Assembly (NCBI GenBank): GCA_015060455.1
Contig: SUYM01000020.1
Span: forward strand, 1 to 60,821
Origin: Bacteroidales bacterium
GTDB taxonomy: Bacteria; Bacteroidota; Bacteroidia; Bacteroidales; UBA932
Direction of reading: 5' to 3'
DNA: 60,821 bases
The notes under the pieces were generated by a model. That model was not told the DNA's origin, searched no databases, and worked only from the letters and a program-made list of their open reading frames with translations. Numbering within the stretch: position 1 is the first letter of the stretch; each line of letters starts with the position of its first letter. Both the position numbers and the translations under genes were made by a program. Of the stretch, positions 42,127-49,667 are shown piece by piece.

Positions 42127-42558
42127 CTATTTGCAAGGGATTTTATCGATTCTTGTCTGGTGGCGGCCGCCTTCGAACTCCTCAGTGAGCCATGCGTCTG
42201 TGATTTCAAGCACAGTTTCAAACGGGATGAAGCGTGCAGGCATCACGAGTATATTCGCATTGTTGTGCTGCTTGATGAGTTTTCCGATTTCAACTGACCA
42301 GCAGAGTCCTGCGCGGATGCCCTGATGCTTGTTGAGGGACATCTGCATGCCGTTTCCTGTGCCGCAGAATGCGATTCCGAGATCCACATCTCCGTTCTCG
42401 ACAGCCTCAGCAAGTTTGTGTGCCACATCAGGATAGTCCATGCTGGCAGTTGTGTCAGTGCCGAAATTCACCATTTCATAACCTTTGCCGGTGAGATATT
42501 CAACAAGTCCGTTCTTATAATCCACACCCGCGTGGTCGTTGCATATTCCGATTTTCAT
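42127..42558 (-). CDS. rpiB: Ribose 5-phosphate isomerase B
   Basis: Interconverts ribose and ribulose 5-phosphates in the pentose phosphate pathway, feeding PRPP for the divergent his operon. 143 residues, the usual length. It begins MKIGICNDHAGVDYKN and has GIAFCGTGNGMQMSLNK (active-site Cys) and the RAGLCWS motif. The start is clear; it is first in an rpiB-truB-MATE run. Confidence 0.94.
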   Translation of the reverse strand: MKIGICNDHAGVDYKNGLVEYLTGKGYEMVNFGTDTTASMDYPDVAHKLAEAVENGDVDLGIAFCGTGNGMQMSLNKHQGIRAGLCWSVEIGKLIKQHNNANILVMPARFIPFETVLEITDAWLTEEFEGGRHQTRIDKIPCK

Positions 42559-42578
42559 ATACATTTTGTTTTGCAATG

Positions 42579-42586
42579 CAAATATA
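42579..42586 (-). promoter_or_regulatory. -7 box of rpiB
   Basis: TATATTTG on the minus strand, 20 bp before the rpiB start; the -33 region is only A/T-rich. Confidence 0.5.
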
Positions 42587-42626
42587 CACCCCGAAAACAT
42601 ATAAAAAAAATAATCAGGCAAAATAC

Positions 42627-42656
42627 TTGCACAGTTGATTGAAATTACTAAATTTG
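42627..42656 (+). promoter_or_regulatory. Promoter of the histidine operon
   Basis: TTG (42627-42629), 19 bp, TAAATTTG (42649-42656): good match to the Bacteroidota promoter. Transcription would start near 42661, just ahead of the leader peptide. Confidence 0.78.
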
Positions 42657-42672
42657 TGGTCGAATCAATGAA

Positions 42673-42720
42673 ATGACTATGTTTATTATACATCATCACC
42701 ACTCTTATACTGTCGATTGA
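42673..42720 (+). CDS. hisL: Histidine operon leader peptide
   Basis: ATG at 42673 opens a 15-codon frame, MTMFIIHHHHSYTVD, ending at TGA 42718-42720. Four consecutive His codons (42691-42702) in a tiny frame between the his promoter and hisG are the hallmark of a translation-sensing attenuator. A three-codon ATG-AAA-TGA overlaps the start. The peptide itself needs no function; ribosome stalling at the His codons is the signal. Confidence 0.85.
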   Translation: MTMFIIHHHHSYTVD

Positions 42721-42786
42721 ATCGGGGGTTGGAGCGGTGTTTTTGTATGTTTTATATGACCTGCTTTCCTCGGAAGCGGGTTTTTT
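42697..42786 (+). promoter_or_regulatory. Histidine attenuator with intrinsic terminator
   Basis: Segment 1, CACCACTC (42697-42704), lies in the His codons and is complementary to segment 2, GAGCGGTG (42732-42739). Segment 2 (GGAGCGG) can instead pair with segment 3, CCTGCTTTCC (42760-42769). Segment 3 with segment 4 forms the terminator hairpin CCTGCTTTCC-TC-GGAAGCGGG (42760-42780) followed by six T. Stalling at His codons would free segment 2 to block the terminator. Confidence 0.8.
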
Positions 42787-42792
42787 ATTTGA

Positions 42793-43665
42793 ATGACTAT
42801 GGAAGAAAATGTAATGTTGAGGATTGCCGTACAGGCCAAGGGACGCCTGAATGAGCAGAGCATGGAACTTCTGAATGCGGCTGGTGTCAGTGTGAATATG
42901 GAGAAACGCAAGTTTCTGATGAGGGCGGAAGGCTTTCCGGCTGAAATAATACTTCTCAGAGATGATGACATACCGCAGACCGTGGCTCTTGGGGCGGCCG
43001 ACATAGGAATTGTCGGATATAATGAGGTGGCGGAAAAGGATATGGATGTCAATGTGTTGCAGAAACTTGGCTTTGGCGGTTGCCGTATATCGCTGGCTGT
43101 GCCTAAGACCGCGAACTATACCGGATTGGATTATTTCAACGGCAAGCGTGTTGCTACATCTTATCCTGAGATTTTGCGTAAGTTCTTCGCGGACAATAAT
43201 ATAGATGCGGAAATCCATACCATCACCGGCTCGGTGGAAATCGCTCCGGCGGCAGGTCTGGCAGATGCTATATTTGACATAGTTTCGTCAGGCGGCACTC
43301 TGGTGTCAAACGGTCTTGTTGAGGTGGAGAAGGTGCTGTTCTCTGAGGCTGTACTCATAGGCAATCCTGATATTTCCGAGGAGAAGATGGCTCTTGCACG
43401 CCAGTTGATGTCCCGCTTTGAGGCTGTCAGAAACGGTATCGGCAAGAAATATCTGCTGCTCAATATACCGGTTTCGGCCTTGGATGAGGCAATAAGTCTG
43501 CTTCCGGCCATGCGCAGTCCGACAGTGATTCCGCTTGCAAACAGCGAATGGTGCTCATTGCAGACCGTCGTGGATGAAAAGAATCTCTGGAACCTGATAG
43601 AAAGCCTGAAATCGATAGGCGCAGAGGGCATCCTCGTACTGTCGCTTGATAAAATTGTATTGTGA
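42793..43665 (+). CDS. hisG: ATP phosphoribosyltransferase (long form)
   Basis: Joins ATP and PRPP in the first committed step of histidine synthesis; the long form is feedback-inhibited by histidine. The 290 residues include the catalytic half (RIAVQAKGRLNEQSMELL, ADIGIVGYNEV, EIAPAAGLADAIFDIVSSGGT) and a C-terminal ACT-like regulatory domain (about 215-290). Start ATG 42793 is 6 bp past the attenuator T-run; ATG 42799 and 42814 are alternatives. Confidence 0.94.
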   Translation: MTMEENVMLRIAVQAKGRLNEQSMELLNAAGVSVNMEKRKFLMRAEGFPAEIILLRDDDIPQTVALGAADIGIVGYNEVAEKDMDVNVLQKLGFGGCRISLAVPKTANYTGLDYFNGKRVATSYPEILRKFFADNNIDAEIHTITGSVEIAPAAGLADAIFDIVSSGGTLVSNGLVEVEKVLFSEAVLIGNPDISEEKMALARQLMSRFEAVRNGIGKKYLLLNIPVSALDEAISLLPAMRSPTVIPLANSEWCSLQTVVDEKNLWNLIESLKSIGAEGILVLSLDKIVL

Positions 43666-43675
43666 TGTCAATGAT

Positions 43676-43716
43676 AACTGCCATGTCGAGGGACCGAAGG
43701 GAGTCGAGACATCTAT
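43676..43716. repeat. Dispersed repeat between hisG and hisD
   Basis: ACTGCCATGTCGAGGGACCG followed by AAGGGAGTCGAGACATCT is an imperfect palindrome (ATGTCGAG/GTCGAGACAT), the same family as 45034-45101. Confidence 0.75.
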
Positions 43717-43724
43717 AAATTTTA

Positions 43725-45029
43725 ATGTTCATGAAAAGATATATTGATCCGGACAGGACCCTATGGCCTGAACTGACAGAGCGTGCCACTGCTGACGACG
43801 CCCTCATCGAGGGTAGGGTGGCCGGCATCATTGAGCGCGTGCGCTGCGAAGGAGACAAGGCCCTGATTGCACTTTCTGCTGAAATAGACTCTGTGGATCT
43901 TTCTGCGGGCATGGAGGTGAGTGCTGAGGAAATCGAAGCGGCGGCCCGGAGTGTCCCTGAGGAATTGAAAACGGCAATAGCCGCCGCATACGATAATATA
44001 TATGGGTTTCATGCGGCGCAGAAGATGGAACCGGTTGATATGCAGACGGTTCCCGGGGTCAGATGTGTCCAGAAGCAAGTACCGGTCCAGAGGGTAGGTC
44101 TGTATATTCCCGGCGGCTCGGCTCCTCTTTTCTCGACGGTACTGATGCTGGCAATTCCGGCAAAGGTGGCAGGATGCAGGGAAATAGTTCTATGTACCCC
44201 ATGCGGCAGGGACGGAAAGGTCGCTTCTGCGGTGCTCTATGCCGCTTCTGTATGTGGCGTAGATCGGATTTTCAAGATCGGCGGTTCGCAGGCGGTCGCT
44301 GCGATGGCATTTGGAACTGAAACGGTGCCGGCTGTGGATAAGATATTCGGTCCGGGAAACCGATATGTGACCAAGGCAAAGGAAATGGTTTCACGCAAGG
44401 TGGCAATCGATATGCCTGCCGGACCTTCCGAGGTGCTGGTGATGGCGGACCAGACTGCTGTACCGGCATTCGTGGCCTCAGACCTGCTGTCCCAGGCGGA
44501 GCACGGACCTGATTCGCAGGTCATACTTGTATGCCCGTCTTGTGAGGTGGCGGATAAGGTGGAGGCGCAGGTGCAGGAGCAGTTGGAGAGGCTTCCTCGT
44601 CGGGATGTGGCAGTCAAGGCTTTGGAGAACAGCCGTGTCATTGTGATTTCTTCGCGTGATGAGCAGATAGAATTTGTCAATGAATATGCTGCCGAGCATC
44701 TTATAATATCAATGGACAATCCTTGGTCTGTGGCTGAACGGATAACTGCGGCAGGAAGCGTGTTCATAGGAAATTATACTCCTGAGAGCGCCGGCGACTA
44801 TGCTTCAGGAACGAATCACACCCTCCCTACATCAGGCTGGGCCCGCAGCATGAGCGGGGTGAATCTCGACAGTTTCATGCGTAAGATCACATACCAGGAA
44901 ATCACGGCCGAAGGGATAAGGTCCCTTGGAAAGACAATAGTGACTATGGCTCAGGCGGAAGGACTTGATGCTCACGCCAATGCCGCCATCCTTCGAATGA
45001 CAATGACCTCTGGCGTGCAGATGAAGTGA
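43725..45029 (+). CDS. hisD: Histidinol dehydrogenase
   Basis: Zinc enzyme oxidising histidinol to histidine in two NAD-dependent steps, the end of the pathway. In 434 residues it shows VGLYIPGGSAPLFSTVLM, FGPGNRYVTKAKEMVS, IDMPAGPSEVLVMAD, LLSQAEHGPDSQ and SAGDYASGTNHTLPTSGWA. Start ATG 43725 or 43731 (MKRYIDPD). It is separated from hisG by a repeat-containing 59-bp gap. Confidence 0.95.
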   Translation: MFMKRYIDPDRTLWPELTERATADDALIEGRVAGIIERVRCEGDKALIALSAEIDSVDLSAGMEVSAEEIEAAARSVPEELKTAIAAAYDNIYGFHAAQKMEPVDMQTVPGVRCVQKQVPVQRVGLYIPGGSAPLFSTVLMLAIPAKVAGCREIVLCTPCGRDGKVASAVLYAASVCGVDRIFKIGGSQAVAAMAFGTETVPAVDKIFGPGNRYVTKAKEMVSRKVAIDMPAGPSEVLVMADQTAVPAFVASDLLSQAEHGPDSQVILVCPSCEVADKVEAQVQEQLERLPRRDVAVKALENSRVIVISSRDEQIEFVNEYAAEHLIISMDNPWSVAERITAAGSVFIGNYTPESAGDYASGTNHTLPTSGWARSMSGVNLDSFMRKITYQEITAEGIRSLGKTIVTMAQAEGLDAHANAAILRMTMTSGVQMK

Positions 45030-45033
45030 TATT

Positions 45034-45101
45034 GTCATGTCCAGCGAACGAAGAAAATATTGTCATGTCGAGCGAACGAAGTGAGTCGAGACATCTAAAC
45101 C
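45034..45101. repeat. Dispersed repeat (1.5 copies) between hisD and hisC-hisB
   Basis: TGTCATGTCCAGCGAACGAAG, then TGTCATGTCGAGCGAACGAA and GTGAGTCGAGACATCTAAA: a truncated copy followed by a full palindromic copy. Confidence 0.8.
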
Positions 45102-45111
45102 AAACAGAATC

Positions 45112-46740
45112 ATGAAACAGATAGACATATACAGTCTGGCACGAGAGAATATCCGTAATCTCGCACCGTATTCCACCGCGCGGGACGAATGTCAGATGAA
45201 GATAGGTGCATTCCTTGATGCTAATGAAAATCCGATTGGCAACGGCTATAACCGTTATCCCGATCCGCGTCAGACTGAATTGAAGTCGCTCATTTCGCGC
45301 ATAAAGGGCATTCCTGTGAAGAATATGTTCATAGGAAACGGAAGCGATGAGGCTATTGACCTGTGTTTCAGGGTGTTCTGCGAGCCAGGTCAGGACAATG
45401 CAGTCAACATCGCGCCGACATACGGTATGTATAAGGTCGCTGCGGATATAAACAATGTGCAGATGCGTCAGGTGCCCCTCGGGGAGGATTTCAGCCTGCC
45501 TGTGGAAGCGCTGCTCGCTGCTTGTGACGACAAGACGAAACTGATGTTTGTCTGCTCTCCCAACAACCCCACCGGCAATGCCTTTCCTGTTGCGCAGATC
45601 CTGACGCTCGCTGAAAGGTTTGACGGAATGCTCGTGGTGGATGAGGCTTATATCGATTTCTCGTCCGAACGCAGTCTGACCGGATATCTTGCGGAATACC
45701 CCAACCTGATAGTGCTCCAGACACTTTCAAAGGCATACGGCATGGCAGCGCTCCGTCTGGGTCTTGCCTTCGGCGATCCGCGAACCATGGGGATGTTCGC
45801 CAATGTGAAATATCCATATAATGTGTCGCTTGCTGCAATGGAGAAGGCTATGGGGCTTCTTCGTCGTGATGTGGCGGCAGAGGTCTCTGTGATAAAGTCG
45901 GAACGCATCAGGATGGCTGAGGCACTGAGCAAGTTGCCGAGAGTGCGCAAGGTGTGGCCTTCGGATGCAAATTTCTTGCTTGTTGAGGTGGACGATGCAC
46001 GAGGCTTATATAATGAACTCCTTGATGCTCAGGTGATTGTACGCGACCGCTCAAAGGTGCAGGGTTGTGCAGGCTGTCTTAGGATCACAGTCGGTACATC
46101 TGCTGAAAACGATAAGGTGCTGGCAGTTATCGGCGGTCTGAAACCGGAGTCTGTGGTGGAAAGACGCGCGGCGCAGGTTGTGCGCAAGACCCGCGAAACC
46201 GAGATTGAAGTATATGTCGATCTTGATGGAAAGGGGACTGACGGCATAGATACAGGACTTAAATTTCTTGACCACATGCTTGACCAGATTGTGCATCATT
46301 CCGGTATATATCTGACTGTCAAGGCAGTAGGAGACCTCGAGGTAGATGAGCACCATACAATGGAAGATGTGGCGATTACCCTCGGTGAGGCTTTGAAGAA
46401 GGCGCTCGGCGACAAGCGTGGCATTGAGCGATATGGTTTTGTCCTGCCTATGGATGAGGCTCAGGCTATGGTGCTTATGGATCTTGGCGGGCGTATCGAG
46501 TTTGTCTGGGATGTGGAGTTCAAGCGTGAATATGTCGGTGATGTTCCGACAGAGATGTTCAAGCATTTCTTCCGCTCTCTTGGTGCTGCGATGAACTGCA
46601 ATCTTCATATAAGTGCAAAGGGGGATAATGACCACCATATCGCAGAGGGCATATTCAAGGCGTTTGCAAGAGCCCTGAAAACAGCGGTGCGCCGCGAACA
46701 GTTTTCTTATTCACTTCCAAGCAGCAAAGGAGTGTTATGA
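45112..46740 (+). CDS. hisCB: Fused histidinol-phosphate aminotransferase / imidazoleglycerol-phosphate dehydratase
   Basis: One open frame of 542 residues joins two enzymes. Residues 1 to about 345 are HisC, a PLP aminotransferase (FLDANENPIGNGYNRYPDP, CSPNNPTGNAFP, VDEAYIDFS, LSKAYGMAALRLG with the PLP lysine). Residues about 355-542 are HisB dehydratase (RKTRETEIEVYVDLDGKG, GLKFLDHMLDQI, DEHHTMEDVAI, KGDNDHHIAEGIFKA). No stop or start signal separates them. The HAD-type histidinol-phosphatase domain that precedes the dehydratase in bifunctional HisB is absent, so that step must be done by another gene outside the window. It overlaps hisH by 4 nt. Confidence 0.92.
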   Translation: MKQIDIYSLARENIRNLAPYSTARDECQMKIGAFLDANENPIGNGYNRYPDPRQTELKSLISRIKGIPVKNMFIGNGSDEAIDLCFRVFCEPGQDNAVNIAPTYGMYKVAADINNVQMRQVPLGEDFSLPVEALLAACDDKTKLMFVCSPNNPTGNAFPVAQILTLAERFDGMLVVDEAYIDFSSERSLTGYLAEYPNLIVLQTLSKAYGMAALRLGLAFGDPRTMGMFANVKYPYNVSLAAMEKAMGLLRRDVAAEVSVIKSERIRMAEALSKLPRVRKVWPSDANFLLVEVDDARGLYNELLDAQVIVRDRSKVQGCAGCLRITVGTSAENDKVLAVIGGLKPESVVERRAAQVVRKTRETEIEVYVDLDGKGTDGIDTGLKFLDHMLDQIVHHSGIYLTVKAVGDLEVDEHHTMEDVAITLGEALKKALGDKRGIERYGFVLPMDEAQAMVLMDLGGRIEFVWDVEFKREYVGDVPTEMFKHFFRSLGAAMNCNLHISAKGDNDHHIAEGIFKAFARALKTAVRREQFSYSLPSSKGVL

Positions 46741-47327
46741 TAGCGATAATCGATTATGATACAGGCAATCTGAGGTCGGTCTGCAATGCGCTCGACCGTA
46801 TAGGTGCGGAGTATGTTCTCACTGACGATCCTGCTGTGATCGCGCAGGCGGACAGGGTGCTGCTTCCCGGAGTGGGAGAGGCGTCTTCCGCTATGGCAAA
46901 GTTGCAGGAAAGGGGACTTTGCGAGGTCATAAGGGAGTTGAAGGTGCCTGTTTTGGGGATATGTATAGGTATGCAACTCATGTGCAGGCATAGCCAGGAG
47001 GGTGATGTCGATTGTCTGGGTATATTTGACGCGGATGTGCGCAGGTTCGAGGCGGACCCGTCGGCCGGAGTAAAGGTTCCGCACATGGGCTGGAATTCAT
47101 TGACGGATATGAAGACCGGTCTGTTTGAGGGGCTGTCAGAGGGGGAGTTCGTATATTTCGTACATTCGTTTGCGGCAGATGTATGCGACGACACGATTGC
47201 AGTATCAGCCAATGGACGCAGGTTCTCTGCTGCTATGAGGCGGGGCAATTTTTACGGTGCCCAGTTCCACCCGGAGAAGAGCGGCGATGTGGGAGAAAGG
47301 ATATTGAGAAATTTCATGAATCTATGA
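46737..47327 (+). CDS. hisH: Imidazole glycerol phosphate synthase, glutaminase subunit HisH
   Basis: Class I glutamine amidotransferase that supplies ammonia to HisF. 196 residues with the triad Cys76 (GICIGMQLM), His178 and Glu180 (FHPEKSG), and the oxyanion segment PGVGE. ATG 46737 overlaps the hisCB stop; its own stop overlaps hisA (ATGA). Confidence 0.95.
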   Translation: MIAIIDYDTGNLRSVCNALDRIGAEYVLTDDPAVIAQADRVLLPGVGEASSAMAKLQERGLCEVIRELKVPVLGICIGMQLMCRHSQEGDVDCLGIFDADVRRFEADPSAGVKVPHMGWNSLTDMKTGLFEGLSEGEFVYFVHSFAADVCDDTIAVSANGRRFSAAMRRGNFYGAQFHPEKSGDVGERILRNFMNL

Positions 47328-48055
47328 AGACTATAATAATACCTGCCATAGACCTGATGGACGGAAAATGTGTCCGTCTGACTCAGGGGGATTATGGGCA
47401 GAAGAAGGAATATTCCGCCGATCCTCTGGATATGGCCAGGCAATATGAGGATATAGGCATTACAAGGCTTCACGTTGTGGATCTTGATGGTGCCAAGGCA
47501 AAGCGTCCATGCAATCTTGCAGTGCTTGAAAGGATTGCTTCCGGAACAGGACTTGATATCGAGTGGGGCGGTGGAGTGAAGGATGCCGCTGCATTGAGGT
47601 CGGTGCTGGATGCCGGTGCCGGCAGGATTATCTGCGGAAGTGTTGCAGTGGATAACCGTGAAGAGTTTACGTCCTGGCTTGCAGAGTTCGGTCCGTCCCG
47701 CATCATTTTGGGAGCGGATGTGCGTGACGGCAAGGTCGCCACACACGGCTGGCTTAAAGACAGCGGACTTTCGCTTGCGGACCTTATGGGCTGGTATGTG
47801 CCATGCGGGCTGAGTCAGATGATATGTACGGATATCAGCAAGGACGGCATGTTGCAGGGACCTGATTTTGATTTCTATGTGGGTCTGAAAGAGTCGTGGC
47901 CTTCTGTCGATGTGACATTGAGCGGAGGCATCAGTTGTTTCGCCGATGTGGTCAGGGCAGCGGAACTCGGTCTGCATAGCGTGATTGTAGGCAAGGCAAT
48001 ATACGAAGGACGTATTACTTTGAAGGAGATGGAATCATGGTTGCTAAACGCATAA
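47324..48055 (+). CDS. hisA: ProFAR isomerase HisA
   Basis: 1-(5-phosphoribosyl)-5-[(phosphoribosylamino)methylideneamino]imidazole-4-carboxamide isomerase, a TIM barrel of 243 residues. Asp10 in [14 protein letters not shown] and the matching half-barrel Asp region ([16 protein letters not shown]) are conserved; phosphate loops GGGV and SGGIS are present. The start ATG 47324 overlaps the hisH stop; the open frame upstream lies inside hisH. Confidence 0.95.
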   Translation: MKTIIIPAIDLMDGKCVRLTQGDYGQKKEYSADPLDMARQYEDIGITRLHVVDLDGAKAKRPCNLAVLERIASGTGLDIEWGGGVKDAAALRSVLDAGAGRIICGSVAVDNREEFTSWLAEFGPSRIILGADVRDGKVATHGWLKDSGLSLADLMGWYVPCGLSQMICTDISKDGMLQGPDFDFYVGLKESWPSVDVTLSGGISCFADVVRAAELGLHSVIVGKAIYEGRITLKEMESWLLNA

Positions 48056-48849
48056 TACCTTGTCTTGATGTCAAGGACGGGCGCACCGTGAAGGGTGTGA
48101 ATTTTGTCGGTCTGCGTGACGTGGGTGATGCCGTGGAACTTGGTGCAGAATATGCGCGCCAGGGTGCTGATGAACTTGTATATCTGGATATCAGTGCTAC
48201 GGTTGAGGGGCGCGGGACCTTTGTCAATCTGGTCAGGAGGATTTCCGAGAGGATAAATATTCCGTTCACTGTCGGTGGCGGCATTTCCTCTTTGGATGAT
48301 GCTGCGAGACTGCTTGATGCGGGGGCGGACAAGATATCCATAAACAGTGCAGCAGTGAGGAATCCCTCGCTGATAGATCAGATTGCCGGCAAATACGGCA
48401 GTCAGTTTGTGGTGCTGGCCGTGGATGCCAAGAAGGTGAATGGCTCCGATCATGGCGTAGGCACGACTGGTGGCGAGGTGGCAGACAGAGGTGTGGAAGA
48501 ACGGTGGCAGATCACCACGCATGGAGGACGCCAGATGACCGACATGGAACTCTTTTCATGGGTGCGCGAAGGTCAGGAGCGTGGAGCAGGGGAGATTCTG
48601 CTGACATCGATGGACCATGACGGCACAAAGGCGGGTTACCCGTGTGAACTTTTTGCCAGGTTGTCGGAGGTGCTGACGATTCCGATAATCGCTTCCGGAG
48701 GTGCAGGCTCGGCGGAAGACATTGCGGCCGTGCTCTCGGAGGGACGCGCTGATGCGGCCCTGGCAGCAAGCATATTCCATTATGGAGAAATGACAGTCGG
48801 CCAACTCAAATCCCGACTCCGGCAGATGGGTATAGATGTCAGAGTTTGA
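48037..48849 (+). CDS. hisF: Imidazole glycerol phosphate synthase, cyclase subunit HisF
   Basis: Cyclase partner of HisH forming IGP and AICAR. TIM barrel of 270 residues with Asp11 ([16 protein letters not shown]) and Asp130 (VLAVDAKK), the two catalytic residues at their usual positions, and GGGISS/ASGGAGS phosphate loops. It overlaps hisA by 19 nt. Confidence 0.96.
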   Translation: MVAKRIIPCLDVKDGRTVKGVNFVGLRDVGDAVELGAEYARQGADELVYLDISATVEGRGTFVNLVRRISERINIPFTVGGGISSLDDAARLLDAGADKISINSAAVRNPSLIDQIAGKYGSQFVVLAVDAKKVNGSDHGVGTTGGEVADRGVEERWQITTHGGRQMTDMELFSWVREGQERGAGEILLTSMDHDGTKAGYPCELFARLSEVLTIPIIASGGAGSAEDIAAVLSEGRADAALAASIFHYGEMTVGQLKSRLRQMGIDVRV

Positions 48850-48863
48850 TGGAAGTCCAACGT

Positions 48864-48905
48864 GTCATTCTGAGCGGAACGAAGTGAAGTCGAAGAATCT
48901 GTAAA
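48864..48905. repeat. Dispersed repeat between hisF and hisIE
   Basis: GTGTCATTCTGAGCGGAACG followed by AAGTGAAGTCGAAGAATCTG is a single module B copy occupying most of the 79-bp gap. Confidence 0.8.
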
Positions 48906-48928
48906 CAATATACAATAAGCGAAATAAC

Positions 48929-49528
48929 ATGAAATACGAAGAATTCAACCTTTCTAAAAATGCAGACGGACTGCTCCCGGTGGTGGTGCAGGACAGCGAG
49001 ACCTTGAAGGTCCTTATGGTTGCCTATATGAACAAGGAGGCCTACGAAAAGACATGTGAAACAGGCAAGGCAACATTTTTCAGCCGCACCCGAGGACAAC
49101 TCTGGACAAAGGGCGAGACCAGCGGCAATTTCATCGAGGTGGTCAGCATGTATCCGGACTGTGACAACGACACGCTTCTGCTCATGGGCAAGCCTGTCGG
49201 ACCTACATGCCACAGGGGAACTGTAAGTTGTTTTGATACACCTGTAAATGAAGGCTTTATCCGCCATCTTCAAGGCGTGATCCAGGGCCGTCACGCTGCA
49301 ATGCCGGAAGGGTCATACACCACGCATCTCTTCACCAAGGGTGTGAACAAGATTGCCCAGAAGGTCGGCGAGGAGGCTGTTGAGACTGTCATCGAAGCCG
49401 TTGACGGCAATCGTGAACGTTACCTGTATGAGGCAAGCGACCTCATCTATCACCTGCTTGTTCTGAATGAGCAGATGGGCTTCACTATCGCGGATATGGA
49501 AGCGGAACTTGCTTCAAGGCATAAATAG
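48929..49528 (+). CDS. hisIE: Bifunctional phosphoribosyl-AMP cyclohydrolase / phosphoribosyl-ATP pyrophosphatase
   Basis: Second and third steps of histidine synthesis. The 199 residues comprise the HisI domain (about 1-110: LMVAYMNKEAYEKT, FFSRTRGQLWTKGETSGN, DCDNDTLL, and CHRGTVSCF with the zinc cysteines) and the HisE domain (about 112-199: TTHLFTKGVNKIAQKVGEEAVETVIEA). Last gene of the operon, closed by a strong terminator. Confidence 0.95.
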   Translation: MKYEEFNLSKNADGLLPVVVQDSETLKVLMVAYMNKEAYEKTCETGKATFFSRTRGQLWTKGETSGNFIEVVSMYPDCDNDTLLLMGKPVGPTCHRGTVSCFDTPVNEGFIRHLQGVIQGRHAAMPEGSYTTHLFTKGVNKIAQKVGEEAVETVIEAVDGNRERYLYEASDLIYHLLVLNEQMGFTIADMEAELASRHK

Positions 49529-49554
49529 AGTTTAGTGTCATTTATTACATTTTA

Positions 49555-49602
49555 CCAGACAGTCCGGCAGAGTTATAAGCAAAACTCTGTCGGACTGTCT
49601 GG
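49555..49602 (+). terminator. Terminator of the histidine operon
   Basis: A 20-bp stem, CCAGACAGTCCGGCAGAGTT (49555-49574) with AACTCTGTCGGACTGTCTGG (49583-49602), one G-T wobble, 8-nt loop. A second hairpin, TGACACGA/TCGTGTCA (49610-49634), follows. Confidence 0.88.
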
Positions 49603-49667
49603 GTTAAATTGACACGAAAATAGAAGTCGTGTCAAATAGTGGTAGTAAGTGTCTTATTTCGCGTCCC

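Noticed and set aside
42559..43218. N-terminal extension of RpiB on the minus strand.
   Set aside because: It would run antisense through the his leader and hisG; RpiB proper starts at 42558.
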